A stretch of 30,000 nt of DNA, from assembly GCA_905221605.1 (NCBI GenBank), contig CAJNDS010002527.1, positions 32,501 through 62,500 of the forward strand, read 5' to 3'. Shown here in pieces: positions 19,378-27,613 of this stretch. The position numbers and the translations under genes were made by a program. This stretch comes from Symbiodinium natans (lineage: Eukaryota > Sar > Dinophyceae > Suessiales > Symbiodiniaceae). Position 1 is the first letter of the stretch. Each line of letters starts with the position of its first letter. Below the pieces are notes generated by a model that had not been told where the DNA came from, searched no databases, and was given only the letters and a program-made list of their open reading frames with translations.

Positions 19378-19732
19378 GCCGCACGGCCCCAGAATCACTT
19401 GAGGGCCTTCGGGGTGTTTCAGGACGTGATTTAAGAAACTGCAGGGATTTGGGTCGGGAGGTTTTGCAGATCAGGGCTGCAGTAGTACGGATAGCTTGCC
19501 CGGCCTTGCGCCAGCCCAACTTGTCTAATAGATCTAATCATAAGAGATGGCTTCGTCCACAAGTCTAGGGAACTCAGAAATCAGGTACATTAAACCCTAA
19601 ACCCTAAACCCTAAACCCTAAACCCTAAACCCTTCAGGGCTGGCATGGGACCCGACTTCCCTACTTCCTTGCAAAAATCAGCACATGATAGCCTGGCTCC
19701 TAAGTCAAAGGACCCTTCCCAGCAGCTGCTTC

Positions 19733-19790
19733 GTTCCCCCTTGTACAGGATTATAATAGGGGGCACTAGAATCCCTATTAAGGTCATCCC
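19733..19790. mobile_element. Degenerate MITE remnant
   Basis: GTTCCCCCTTGTACAGGATT on the left and CCTATTAAGGTCATCCCAAC on the right, with an internal TAATAGGGGGCACTAGAATC segment, resembling a shortened TTGGGATG-family copy. Confidence 0.45.
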
Positions 19791-20108
19791 AACTTATAAG
19801 ACGCAAACTCATCTGGCACATCTACAGCGCTTTTAACTGCCCTGGCCCCTCTAAACTCACAAAGGGTTTAGGGTCTAGGGTTAACCGACCGGGACCTCAT
19901 GCACGTTTTCCACTTCAACAGCCTGCAACCCTAAAACCCGAAGCGCTGAAACCCAATCTCAGATCCACATTATCGACTTAGGGATCTAAAGCCCCAAACC
20001 CTAACACCGAAAACCCTAAAACCCCTAACACCCCTAGAGCCCCTAAAACCCCTAAAGCCCCTACACCCCTAAACCCTAGTCCAAGAAAGACCCCCCCCCC
20101 CCCCCTAC

Positions 20109-20219
20109 CCTAACCCTAAACCCTAAACCCTAAACCCTAAACCCTAAACCCTAAACCCTAAACCCTAAACCCTAAACCCTAAACCCTAAACCCTAAACCC
20201 TAAACCCCCCCCCCCCCCA
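20109..20219. repeat. CCCTAAA array framed by poly-C
   Basis: About 13 heptamers with about 14-15 C on each side (20091-20105 and 20204-20218). It ends about 13 bases before the acceptor of the exon at 20232. Confidence 0.95.
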
Positions 20220-20231
20220 AATCCAGCCGAG

Positions 20232-20301
20232 GGATTTCGCCGAGTGGCCGGCAGCCCTTCGGCTTCTGGGGGCCTTTGAGGCAAGGCGCCTTGCGAGCCA
20301 G
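20232..20301 (+). CDS. PPR exon (Trp, second helix, turn)
   Basis: Acceptor GCCGAG, donor GC (20302). Frame: DFAEWPAALRLLGAFEARRL then ASQ. Joined to 21223 it gives S-Q-A-V-A-L-N-S-G-L-S-A-C-E with exactly 35 residues to the next Trp. The eight bases CCAGGCGG occur at both splice sites. Confidence 0.8.
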
Positions 20302-20775
20302 GCGGGGTGTACGGGTTTAGGGGGGGTTTAGGGGGTTAAGGGGTTTAGGGCCGTAGGTGGGGGATCTGAGTCTGGGCTTTAGCTATGAAAGGTTTGAGGA
20401 TTACAGGCTTTAGTGTGTGAAGAGTTTGAAGTAAGAGGATTAGGGTGTAGGGTTTATATAGGTTTAGGTTATGAAATCGTTCTGGAGGCTTTCAGGCTTC
20501 AGGGTAGCAGGGTGCAGGGTAGTTCTTACTGTTGGTTAGTAGGCGTCGCAGCCCTGACCTCGGAGGTTACACGAGCATCTTCTGCACTTCAAAGACAAAT
20601 CGTCTCATTGATGTCTTACAAGAGTCGGTAACTCTCGCAGACGATCGTCACCCAGGAGCTTTACGGGCTTTACAGGTTCCTATGAGCCAAAGGACTGGAG
20701 TGCCTGGGCGGCTATGATTCATTGGATCCGTTCAAGCTTTGTTCAGCGACCGCGATTGCCTCCATGATTCGTCGG

Positions 20776-20824
20776 GACACCTATATATACCCTTTAAGGG
20801 ATTATATAGGGTACCTCATTCCCT
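20776..20824. mobile_element. Small hairpin element, copy 2
   Basis: Reverse-oriented relative of 5811-5868: GGGTACCTCATTCCCT at its right end is the exact complement of the start of copy 1, and TATATACCCTTT matches its core. Confidence 0.55.
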
Positions 20825-21222
20825 CATTCCCTACTAACCAACAGTAAGAGTTTTTGGATGTGGTGGCTAGTGCCTGTCTGGGTTCAGGTTCGCCTTGAGG
20901 GTTCGGGGTGTAGACTCTGTGCTTTAGGGCTGAGGGAACCCTTAAGTCCTAAGCCCTAAACCCTAAACCCCCGGTTTTTGGAGGTTGGAGGTGAAGGGCT
21001 TCGGACGATGCTTTGAAAGTTTACGGCTTAAGGCGGGCTTAGGGTTCGCTTGAATGTGTAGGGATCGGTGTTGGGTTTGTTGGTGTTGTGAGTTCAGCTT
21101 TGTTTAGGACTCAGGCTATTCCAGCCGCACCCCCGTACGCTCAAAGCCCTGAATCCTAAACCCTAAAACCCTGAACCCTGAACCCTAAACCCTAAAACCC
21201 TGATGCCTGCCACATGGGCCAG

Positions 21223-21257
21223 GCGGTCGCCCTCAACTCAGGCCTCAGCGCTTGCGA
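21223..21257 (+). CDS. PPR exon (first helix), 35 nt
   Basis: Acceptor GGGCCAG, donor GT (21258, GTGCTT). Reads AVALNSGLSAC plus two bases of a Glu codon completed at 21991. A short C-rich array (21150-21200) precedes it. Confidence 0.8.
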
Positions 21258-21483
21258 GTGCTTCGGAGGATTACTATAGGGGCCTAAGAATTTGAATTTG
21301 GTGTTGGGGATTTTACCCTATATTTAGATAGGGACCGCAAGGGAATTTTATTTGCAATTATTCGGACCCCTATTCTCACCGTTTTAGGGTTTCTGGAGGG
21401 TTAGGAGTTTACCCGTTGGCTCCCACGCCGTGTGTCCTGTCGTAGCCCAGTAGATCCCTCCCCCTTGAGCCTTGCAGGTAGGG

Positions 21484-21603
21484 CTGGAGGGCTGTAGTAA
21501 CAAGGACCCGGAGTAGGCCCTTATAGACCCTTAAAGGGGCACCCTTTTTCTTCCTAGGCTACTCCTGAGTCTAAACCCTAAACCCTAAACCCTCCTGAGT
21601 CTA
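21484..21603. repeat. Dispersed element copy 2, interrupted by a telomeric insert
   Basis: Related to 14576 and 23399; the end GGCTACTCCTGAGTCT matches GGTTGCTCCCGAGTCT of copy 3. CTCCTGAGTCTA is present at 21562-21573 and again at 21592-21603, enclosing 18 bases of CCCTAAA repeat. Confidence 0.75.
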
Positions 21604-21660
21604 GGTAAGTTGTGCGGGTTTGGCAGATGTACGATACCGGGGGCTTGGGGATGCTGGTTT

Positions 21661-21985
21661 GAGGTTTAGGGTTTAGGGTTTAGGGTTTTAGGGTTTTAGG
21701 GTTTAGGGTTTGGGGTTTGGGGTTTAGGGTTTAGGGTTTCGGGTTTAGGGTTTAGGGTGATGGGGATCAACGTTAAAAGCAGCCCCCGGAGCTTCAGACC
21801 CTAGGCCGCGGACCCGGCGGCCTAAACCGTAAAGCCAAAACCCTGAGACCTGAACCCTAAACCCTGAGACCTGAACCCTAAACCCTAAACCCTAAACCCT
21901 AAACCCTAAACCCTAATCCCTAAACCCTAATCCCTAAACCCTAAACCCTAAACCCTAAACCCTAAACCCTAAACCCTAAACCCTG
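21661..21985. repeat. TTTAGGG array then long CCCTAAA array
   Basis: G-rich array 21661-21755, then C-rich array 21855-21985, ending five bases before the acceptor at 21990. Confidence 0.95.
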
Positions 21986-21990
21986 CCCAG

Positions 21991-22060
21991 GAAGGGCATG
22001 CAATGGCAAGCCGCCATCCAGCTGCTCTCCACCTTCGAAGACAAGCGGTGGAAGACGGAT
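21991..22060 (+). CDS. PPR exon (Trp, second helix, turn)
   Basis: Acceptor TGCCCAG, donor GC (22061). Frame: KGMQWQAAIQLLSTFEDKRW then KTD. Joined in phase 0 to 22318. The intronic continuation ATGLHSAGAFF is also PPR-like, so the donor choice rests on register. Confidence 0.85.
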
Positions 22061-22095
22061 GCCACTGGCCTGCACAGTGCCGGCGCATTCTTCAA

Positions 22096-22155
22096 GGTTT
22101 AGGGTTTAGGGTTTAGGGTTTAGGGTTTAGGGTTTAGGGTTTAGGGTTTAGGGAA
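22096..22155. repeat. TTTAGGG array
   Basis: About eight perfect heptamers, 35 bases after the donor at 22061. Confidence 0.95.
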
Positions 22156-22317
22156 CTTGCAGTTCAGGGCTTCAGGGTGGTTAGGGTTTAGGAGAGGGGT
22201 TTAGTTCCAGGCTTGTACCCCTCAGGTCGTACCCTTAGCTCCAAACAATAAGTCGAGAATTCCCTGTAGGTTTCGTGTTAGGGGTCTAGGCAGGGCTTCA
22301 TGCTTCTGGCTACCCAG

Positions 22318-22397
22318 GTGATAACGCGCAGTGCCGCCATCACTGCTTGTGCTGTGGTGGCGAAGTGGCCCTTCTCTTTGCAGCTGCCACATGGCCA
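22318..22397 (+). CDS. PPR exon (core, Trp, second helix)
   Basis: Acceptor CTACCCAG, donor GC (22398). Frame: VITRSAAITACAVVAKWPFS then LQLPHG plus two bases. Joined to 22986 it gives H-G-Q-F-H-Q-I-P-R-A-D, with exactly 18 residues from Trp to Asp. GCCAG occurs at both splice sites. Confidence 0.85.
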
Positions 22398-22557
22398 GCA
22401 TAAGTAGACGTGCTAATCGAAGTATATAGGCATAAGTTCTCTGGCAGAGAGCGAATTGGTCAGGGTTCCGAATTGCTTTTCGGGGAGAGTGGCAATGCGC
22501 TGGAATGGGACAAGCAGTGACAAGCAACCAGCACTTTACCCACACGTTCAAACAGTA

Positions 22558-22677
22558 ACCTACCGTAGTTAGACAGTACTGATGCAATAGTATTTATAAC
22601 ACATATTCGACTTGAAACCTACCTTAAATTAGAAAGTACTGATGCAATAGTAGTTATAACACATATTCTAGTTGGAA
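22558..22677. repeat. 60-bp tandem duplication
   Basis: Two copies sharing AGTACTGATGCAATAGTA and TTATAACACATATTC (starting at 22575 and 22635), inside an intron without telomeric arrays. Confidence 0.85.
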
Positions 22678-22732
22678 TTGCCGTTGTAATTGTAAATGTA
22701 CATTCGTAGATATATTTAGTTAGCTTTTAACA

Positions 22733-22805
22733 CATATATATATATATGTGTGTGTGTACCTACATACCCTTAAACTACAAGAATATATTAAGCATATAAA
22801 ACAGC

Positions 22806-22864
<59 letters not shown>

Positions 22865-22889
22865 AGCGCCTGCAGTGCGACGTTTTCTG

Positions 22890-22922
<33 letters not shown>

Positions 22923-22925
22923 ATA
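22733..22925. repeat. AT/AC microsatellites in inverted order
   Basis: AT then GT (22733-22757), CA then TA (about 22806-22862), and TA then TG (22892-22922). The last two are mutually complementary around a 30-base spacer and could form a long hairpin. Confidence 0.9.
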
Positions 22926-22985
22926 AACATGTGAACAGACAACTTCTGTAGGCCTCCACGTCGACGCAAAAGCGCCCTGAGCCAG

Positions 22986-23064
22986 GTTCCACCAGATTCC
23001 TCGAGCTGACACAGTTGCCCTCAATGCAGCGCTGGCTGCCTGCGAGCAAGGGGGGCAGTGGCAG
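22986..23064 (+). CDS. PPR exon with near-consensus core
   Basis: Acceptor GAGCCAG, donor taken as GC (23065). Frame: FHQIPRADTVALNAALAACE then QGGQWQ. The N-A-A-L-A-A-C-E-Q-G-G-Q-W core is the best match in the window. No CCCTAAA array lies upstream. Confidence 0.9.
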
Positions 23065-23069
23065 GCCTG

Positions 23070-23240
23070 TTGCGGTTTAGGTGTTTGGGGGCAATTTGGG
23101 GGTTTAGGTTGTAGGGCTTGGGTGTTTGGGGGTTTAGGGGTTTAGGGGTTTAGGGGTTTGGGGGTTTAGGTGTTTAGGAGTTTAGGGGTTGAGGGGTTTA
23201 GAGTGTAGGGCTCTTGCGGTATCGGGTTTAGAGTTTAGGG
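23070..23240. repeat. Degenerate TTTAGGGG-type array
   Basis: Repeated TTTAGGGG, TTTGGGGG and GTGTTTGGGG units beginning five bases after the donor at 23065, an octamer-like variant of the usual array. Confidence 0.85.
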
Positions 23241-23264
23241 GCTTATACTCGGCACCAGGCCTAG

Positions 23265-23303
23265 GCTCAATTGCCCCTGTTATTAGTACGGGGCTTCCTC
23301 AAG
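23265..23303 (+). CDS. Probable PPR exon (second helix)
   Basis: Acceptor GCCTAG, donor GT (23304, GTAGGG). Reads AQLPLLLVRGFLK, following the Trp-Gln of 22986-23064. The length fits, but the helix is only a fair match. Confidence 0.45.
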
Positions 23304-23398
23304 GTAGGGGAGCCCGTTTGGGGTTCTAATAGGGACACCTTTAGCTGCTGCATGTTACAGCTTTTGGGACATGCAAGCGCCATCCGTGAAAGGCATTA

Positions 23399-23512
23399 TC
23401 TAGGACCGGGAGGAGGCCCTTATTTCATTTTTCAGGGTAGGGGTTCCCTTAGAATCCCCTTAAAACCAAAAAAAGGGTGCCCTGTTTATTCCTAGGTTGC
23501 TCCCGAGTCTGG
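23399..23512. repeat. Dispersed element, copy 3 of 3
   Basis: ACCGGGAGGAGGCCCTTATT start, GGTTCCCTTA, AAAACCAAAAAAAGGGTGCC and the CCTAGG...GAGTCT end, shared in order with the copies at 14576 and 21484. Confidence 0.6.
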
Positions 23513-23552
23513 TTCTAGCATCGTCAGCAGCACCGTTTTGCGTATGTCAAAG

Positions 23553-23600
23553 GGTGTCACGCCTTCAGGTGTACATCCCAGCTTTGCGGACTCGCTCATT
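23553..23600 (+). CDS. Candidate PPR exon
   Basis: Acceptor GTCAAAG. Reads GVTPSGVHPSFADSLI, which aligns with the turn and first helix (G-V-x-P-D-V-V-x-Y-N-A-A-I-S). No donor in register with 24132 was found, and the core Cys is missing. Confidence 0.3.
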
Positions 23601-23946
23601 GGGTCTTTTCCAGGGAAACCCTCGACGCACGTGCGCGTGTGTCTGCGAAACATTCCTGCGCAACACAAGCGCACGAACGCAACTTCAATCTCACACTCAG
23701 AATCCTCTCAACTCCATCAAACCCTAAACGCAAACGCCGGTCTCCCCAACAAACTCATTTGACACACAGCCCGCAAGGCTTTCGGACATTGACCCGGCTG
23801 TTTTCTAGAATTGGAGTCCCCCAAGAGGGAGTTCTGCATGCAGCAGACCAGAGCGTTCACAACCCAACGAGCCTCAAACCGTGCTAACCGCATACTTGAA
23901 TACCAATACAACCAAGCCCTCTAGACCCTGAAAAGCCTCCTACAGA

Positions 23947-24050
23947 TTGGGATGTTCCCCCCTTATACTCACAGTCCTTAGTAGGGATTCTAGTAGGGGT
24001 TACTACACTCCCTCTTCAGGACTGGTAGTTTAAGGGGGAGAACATCCCAA
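23947..24050. mobile_element. TTGGGATG-family MITE, copy 3
   Basis: TTGGGATGTTCCCCCCTTAT plus ACTCACAGTCC on the left; AGGACTGGTAG and GGGGGAGAACATCCCAA on the right. A CCCTAAA array abuts its right end directly. Confidence 0.85.
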
Positions 24051-24270
24051 CCCTAAACCCTAAACCCTAAACCCTATGTTAGTATAAGGGGCTTAGGGTT
24101 TGGGACCTCCTGGCCCCTTCCCAACCTACAGACCCTGAACATCAATGGCCGGAGGTCGCCCTGTTGATGCTGCAGTCCGCCTCGCAGCTTGTTCCGCCCC
24201 TGGCAGCCCGGCTTAGGGTTTAGGGTTCAGGGTTTAGGGTGTAAGGTTTAGGGCTTAGGGTGTAGGGCAA
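24050..24270. repeat. CCCTAAA and TTTAGGG arrays flanking a PPR exon
   Basis: C-rich 24050-24075 upstream and G-rich 24211-24270 (with variants) starting eight bases after the donor at 24203. Confidence 0.85.
24132..24202 (+). CDS. PPR exon (Trp, second helix)
   Basis: Acceptor CCTACAG, donor GC (24203). Frame: PEHQWPEVALLMLQSASQ then LVPPL. Joined in phase 0 to 24582 the spacing to the next Trp is 36. A stop in each other frame supports the reading. Confidence 0.7.
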
Positions 24271-24421
24271 CTCTCAAGGCCATGTGGGCGGGGGGGGGGG
24301 GGGGGGGGTTTCCGAAAAGTAGTGGTCGAATTATGTTTTCGGGGGGGTGCTGCATTTCGGGGCATTCAAGGGGACCCCTTTGTGACCCATCTACCTAGCT
24401 ACCAGTCGATCTAGCACATCT

Positions 24422-24452
24422 ATCTGTCTGTCTGTCTGTCTGTCTGTCTGTC
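24422..24452. repeat. TCTG tetranucleotide microsatellite
   Basis: About seven copies, preceded by a G-rich homopolymer (24291-24309). Confidence 0.9.
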
Positions 24453-24489
24453 GATCTATCATATTTTTCCACCAGTCCCCGTCTTTCTT

Positions 24490-24560
24490 CCCAAACCCCC
24501 AAACCCCAAGCCCTAAATCCCAAACCCTAAGCCCCAAACCCTAAACCCCAAACCCCAAAC
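24490..24560. repeat. Degenerate CCCTAAA/CCCCAAA array
   Basis: C-rich heptamer variants ending about 21 bases before the acceptor of the exon at 24582. Confidence 0.85.
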
Positions 24561-24581
24561 CAATCCTGATCCCTAGCTGAG

Positions 24582-24649
24582 GATCTCGTCTCCTTCAACT
24601 CGGCTCTGAGCGCCTGCGCGGCTGCCTCCGCCTGGGAGTGGGCACTGTC
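24582..24649 (+). CDS. PPR exon with near-consensus core
   Basis: Acceptor AGCTGAG, donor GC (24650). Frame: DLVSFNSALSACAAASAWEW then AL plus two bases. Joined to 25683 it continues A-L-S-R-L-F-E-E-V. An acceptor at 24576 (CCCTAG) would add A-E at the start. Confidence 0.9.
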
Positions 24650-25682
24650 GCTCGTCTTTAAGTCAAGAACGGATGGACGTCGATCGGATTGAGGCGCGCG
24701 TGCCACAGTTTGCCTCGGGAAGCCCCCCGCTTCCCTGGCAACCATGGACCCTTATCACCTCTAATCCTGCAAGCACTTCTTCCAGGCTTAGATATGCAGG
24801 TCATGCAGGTAACTACAGGCCTTCTAGCTGCAAAGTCCAGGAGTTTCTTCAACTCAGGATGAACATGCACCATCGCTTTAGCACCATCAGCCCTCGAAAC
24901 CCTCGATGCTCCGGGGTTTCTCGAAAATACGGGCCTGTTGTGGGGTGCCCGAAATATAGGCCCCCAAAACCCTAAACCCTAAAACCCCTAAAACGCTGTC
25001 CTAAGCCAGGGAAACTCGCAAGGGCTGAAAGGGGTGCGGCGACCTTCAGTGAAGGTCCTTTCTTGGCAGTTTGCAGAAGTAGGCCGCCCCCCCCCTATGT
25101 ACCCCCCCCTAATGGGCTGTAGAAAGAACATGTAGTGTGTGTACCCAAGGTCTGGTAAAGGACATTCACAGGGTACCGTGTTATGCGTTGGTCCTTGTTG
25201 CAGTAACATTGCGCACAATCCGAAGCTCAAAAATGAACACGAGACAGTAAGCCCAGACATGATTCTTTTCTTGTGCTCCCGATTGATTTTGTCTGGTGAT
25301 TCTTGTGCTCAAGATTGTGTCTTTTTGTTAGCACCGCAGTAGTACTGGAGCAGTACCGGATGGAGTCGTAGGAGCTGTGCTGGAGTGGTGCTGGAGTACT
25401 GGCGGAGTACTACCGGAGTAGTACTGGAGTAGTACAAATCCAAGAACACACGAACAGGGAGCGCAATCCGGACCACGAGAAAAGCAATCCGAAGCACAGC
25501 AATGAGCACGACAAATTGAGCTTTCATGGGGTTGTTTTGTGCTCACAGCTTCCCAAAACGGAGTAGTGACCTGTTTTGACTGTTAGTGGGCCAGGGACAA
25601 ACTCAACTATACTGTGTTCTATACAACACAAGAAAATAATCACCCTTCATTACAGTTCCTTGACAAGAGCCTCACTATTCAG
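24650..25682. other. Long intron with few telomeric units
   Basis: Only a small C-rich array near 24967. Also holds a GTACTGGAG-type degenerate repeat (25327-25437) and two related segments, CAATCCGAAGC at 25216 and 25485. No other gene seen. Confidence 0.6.
25327..25437. repeat. Degenerate GTACTGGAG repeat
   Basis: About nine irregular copies of AGTACTGGAG or GTACCGGAG spaced 10-15 bases. Confidence 0.75.
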
Positions 25683-25740
25683 GCGTCTCTTTGAGGAGGT
25701 GCACGAGGCTTCGCTGGAGAAGGATGCCATCACCTACAGC
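25683..25740 (+). CDS. PPR exon (second helix, turn, V-V strand)
   Basis: Acceptor ATTCAG, donor GC (25741). Frame: RLFEEVHEASLEKDAITYS, very PPR-like, with Asp before A-I-T-Y. Joined in phase 0 to 25992. Confidence 0.85.
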
Positions 25741-25936
25741 GCGTTTCGATGCAGTCATTGGGGTCTAAATTAAGGGCACATTTGGAACCATGGATTCTAC
25801 GTGCTTCACGGTGGGTTATGAGTACAGTTGTAATTGGTTAATAGGCACCATGAACATGCTTCAGAAGGCCTTCCTGCTGGCAACAGAAGGGTTTTGGGTT
25901 TGGGGGTTTGAACCCTAATCCCTCCGAAACCCCCCT

Positions 25937-25963
25937 AAACCCTAAACCCTAAACCCTAAACCC
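25937..25963. repeat. CCCTAAA array
   Basis: Four heptamers ending 28 bases before the acceptor at 25991. Confidence 0.95.
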
Positions 25964-25991
25964 TTGGAAAGATGCCGGACTCTTCTCCGAG

Positions 25992-26055
25992 GCTGCACTC
26001 ACTGCCCATGCTGGCGCCTCGTTCTGGCAGGAGGCGCTTGCCCTGCACCGCCTCA
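25992..26055 (+). CDS. PPR exon (core, Trp, second helix)
   Basis: Acceptor CTCCGAG. Frame: AALTAHAGASFWQEALALHR then L. The core Cys is His here, and Trp and A-L-A-L are regular. The 3' end is unsure: GC at 26056 is taken, GT at 26070 is possible. The next link was not found. Confidence 0.85.
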
Positions 26056-26106
26056 GCACTTCAGTCAGGGTTATGTGGTTTGGGTATTCCAGTTTTCGGG
26101 TTGGTG

Positions 26107-26225
26107 TAGGGTTTAGGGTTTAGGGTTTAGGGTTTAGGGTTTAGAGTTTAGGGTTTAGGGTTTAGGGTTTAGGGTTTAGGGTTTAGGGTTTAGGGCTTCG
26201 AGTTGGTGTAGGGTTTAGGGTTTAG
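26107..26225. repeat. Long TTTAGGG array
   Basis: About 15 heptamers in two blocks separated by a short unique segment, downstream of the PPR exon at 25992. Confidence 0.95.
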
Positions 26226-26481
26226 GAATTTACGGACGTATTAGGGGTTTACAAGCTTTGTTTTTGGGTGGGGCGTGGGTCTGTGTAGCAAATGGGTGTT
26301 CGCCTGAAATTGTGGGCCCTGTTCATGTTGGCATGTTTGTTCCCGCACCATGGCTTAACAGGCGTGCCCACAAGCTACGAATTGCTTAAGAACCCTCAAA
26401 AATATAATAACATTCTTCCTTATAAGAGTAATATAGGGATTATCTTGTTTTATTCTTTTGGGGTTCTTAAGCCAATAGTAG

Positions 26482-26696
26482 ACAGGGGCCATGCTTTAGA
26501 CCATCCCCAGGTAAGAAAGAAGAAGCCGATGCACGATGGGATTGGAACGGACTTGATGGGACGGGTGGCTGGCAGTGTCAAGTTCTCAGTGCTAACAGAT
26601 AACTATCAGCGCAACTTCTTGCCACACGTACGGCATGCGGGCGTGTCGGAGTGGCCTTGGCGTTGGAAGTGCCGGAAGGGCAAGATCAGCTACTGA
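26482..26696 (+). CDS. Unidentified coding piece, weak bL27 resemblance
   Basis: A frame open from 26292 and ending with TGA at 26694-26696. The part from 26482 (after AATAGTAG) looks protein-like and is not PPR. PMHDG, then LMGRVAGSVKFSVL, then YQRNFLP resemble the C-terminal half of ribosomal protein bL27 (F-H-P-G; T-L-F-A-x-x-D-G-x-V-K-F; N-R-x-F). The loop between is shortened and the tail VSEWPWRWKCRKGKISY is not typical. If real, it is a last exon lying within the PPR region on the same strand. The upstream part of the frame (26292-26480) is probably intronic. Could be a chance frame. Confidence 0.3.
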
Positions 26697-26795
26697 AGTG
26701 CAGGCAAAGCGAACCCGAGTTCCATAGAGGTAGGAGCCTTCGAATGAAGCCTTAGTCCCTCTTGCCAGAAGAAACTCGACATATTATTAGGATGC

Positions 26796-26848
26796 CCTGA
26801 ACCCTAAACCCTAAACCCTAAACCCTAAACCCTAAACCCTAAACCCTA
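26796..26848. repeat. CCCTAAA array
   Basis: Seven heptamers upstream of the candidate exon at 26888. Confidence 0.95.
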
Positions 26849-26887
26849 ATACTAAAGCAGACCAGGTTTGAAGAGTTGTGCCTCCAG

Positions 26888-26911
26888 AATCGCGCGGACA
26901 GTGGCCCAGCG
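26888..26911 (+). CDS. Candidate short PPR exon (Trp segment)
   Basis: Acceptor GCCTCCAG, possible GC donor (26912). Reads (E)SRGQWPS, matching the residues around the conserved Trp; phase 1 fits a preceding T-G-C-G end. No partner exon was found on either side. Confidence 0.4.
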
Positions 26912-27129
26912 GCACCCAGCAAGATGCTGCTAGAATCTAGGAACCCCAGGGTCTAGGGCTTCCGCCACATTTCTTCGTTATAAACGAGCAATTACAAGTT
27001 CATATGTTAGGGAACGATAGTAGTAATAACAATAAATAGTAATCATGATTATTGCAATAACAATAAAAGTGATACTAAGAACGGGTTCCATCGCCCTCGT
27101 CTGCCGCACTTTCCAAGTGGGTGAGTCCA

Positions 27130-27331
27130 TCGTTATTTGCAGTGTTTCGTGCACATGACATGCCTAAAACATCGGTATTTACGACACTTCGTGGCTTCGC
27201 TGCGTGCCAATGGCCACAGCATCCAAGTAATCGTCATTTGCAGTCTTTCCTGCACATGACACGCCTAAAGCATCGGTATTTACCGACGCTTCCTGGCTTC
27301 GTTGCGTGCCAATGGCCGGAGCATCCATGCC
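27130..27331. repeat. 101-bp tandem duplication
   Basis: Two copies starting TCGTTATTTGCAG (27130) and TCGTCATTTGCAG (27231), both containing CATCGGTATTTAC and TGCGTGCCAATGGCC. They lead directly into the 40-bp repeats. Confidence 0.85.
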
Positions 27332-27521
27332 CGCACGATGATAACGTCCGTATTACCAGAGCATGCATGTCCGCACGATGATAACATCCGTGTTGCCAGA
27401 GCATGCATGTCCGCACGATGATAACGTCCGTGTCACCAGAGCATCCATGTTAACCTCCGTGTTCCCAGAGCATCCATGTTCGCACGATGGTAACGTCCGT
27501 GTTACCAGAGCATCCATGTCC
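27320..27521. repeat. 40-bp tandem repeat, five units
   Basis: Units at 27320, 27360, 27400, 27440 (29 bases, with an 11-base deletion) and 27469, plus a partial sixth. Each reads AGCATSCATGTCCGCACGAT then GATAACGTCCGTGTTACCAG. Every unit boundary is CCAG|AGC, like a splice acceptor. Confidence 0.9.
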
Positions 27522-27613
27522 AACTGCTTTTGCATCTACGCGAATGATGTCCAAGACACTCTGCCGCCCAACCAAGCCTTCGTGGACACTACGTGGCTGG
27601 ACATACCGGAGCC
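27509..27613 (+). CDS. Candidate exon of unknown function
   Basis: Begins in the last partial repeat unit and ends at a GTGAGT donor (27614). The frame contains NCFCIYANDVQDTLPPNQAF then VDTTWLDIPEP, which looks protein-like. No family recognised. A second frame is also open, so coding status is uncertain. Confidence 0.3.

Noticed and set aside
20656-20713. Frame GALRALQVPMSQRTGVPGR as a PPR second helix
   Set aside because: It lies inside the intron between 20301 and 21223, whose direct junction keeps perfect register without it. It could be an unused or alternative exon.
22733-23049. Frames rich in Tyr-Ile and Thr-His runs
   Set aside because: Products of AT/AC microsatellites.
23497-23911. 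Overlapping 64-82 codon frames on both strands
   Set aside because: They read through degenerate repeats and end in CCCTAAA-derived sequence, and no domain is visible.
26618-26690. Alternative frame with LLATRTACGRVGVALALE read as PPR
   Set aside because: It lacks the Trp segment, has no donor that fits 26888, and overlaps the longer open frame ending at 26696.
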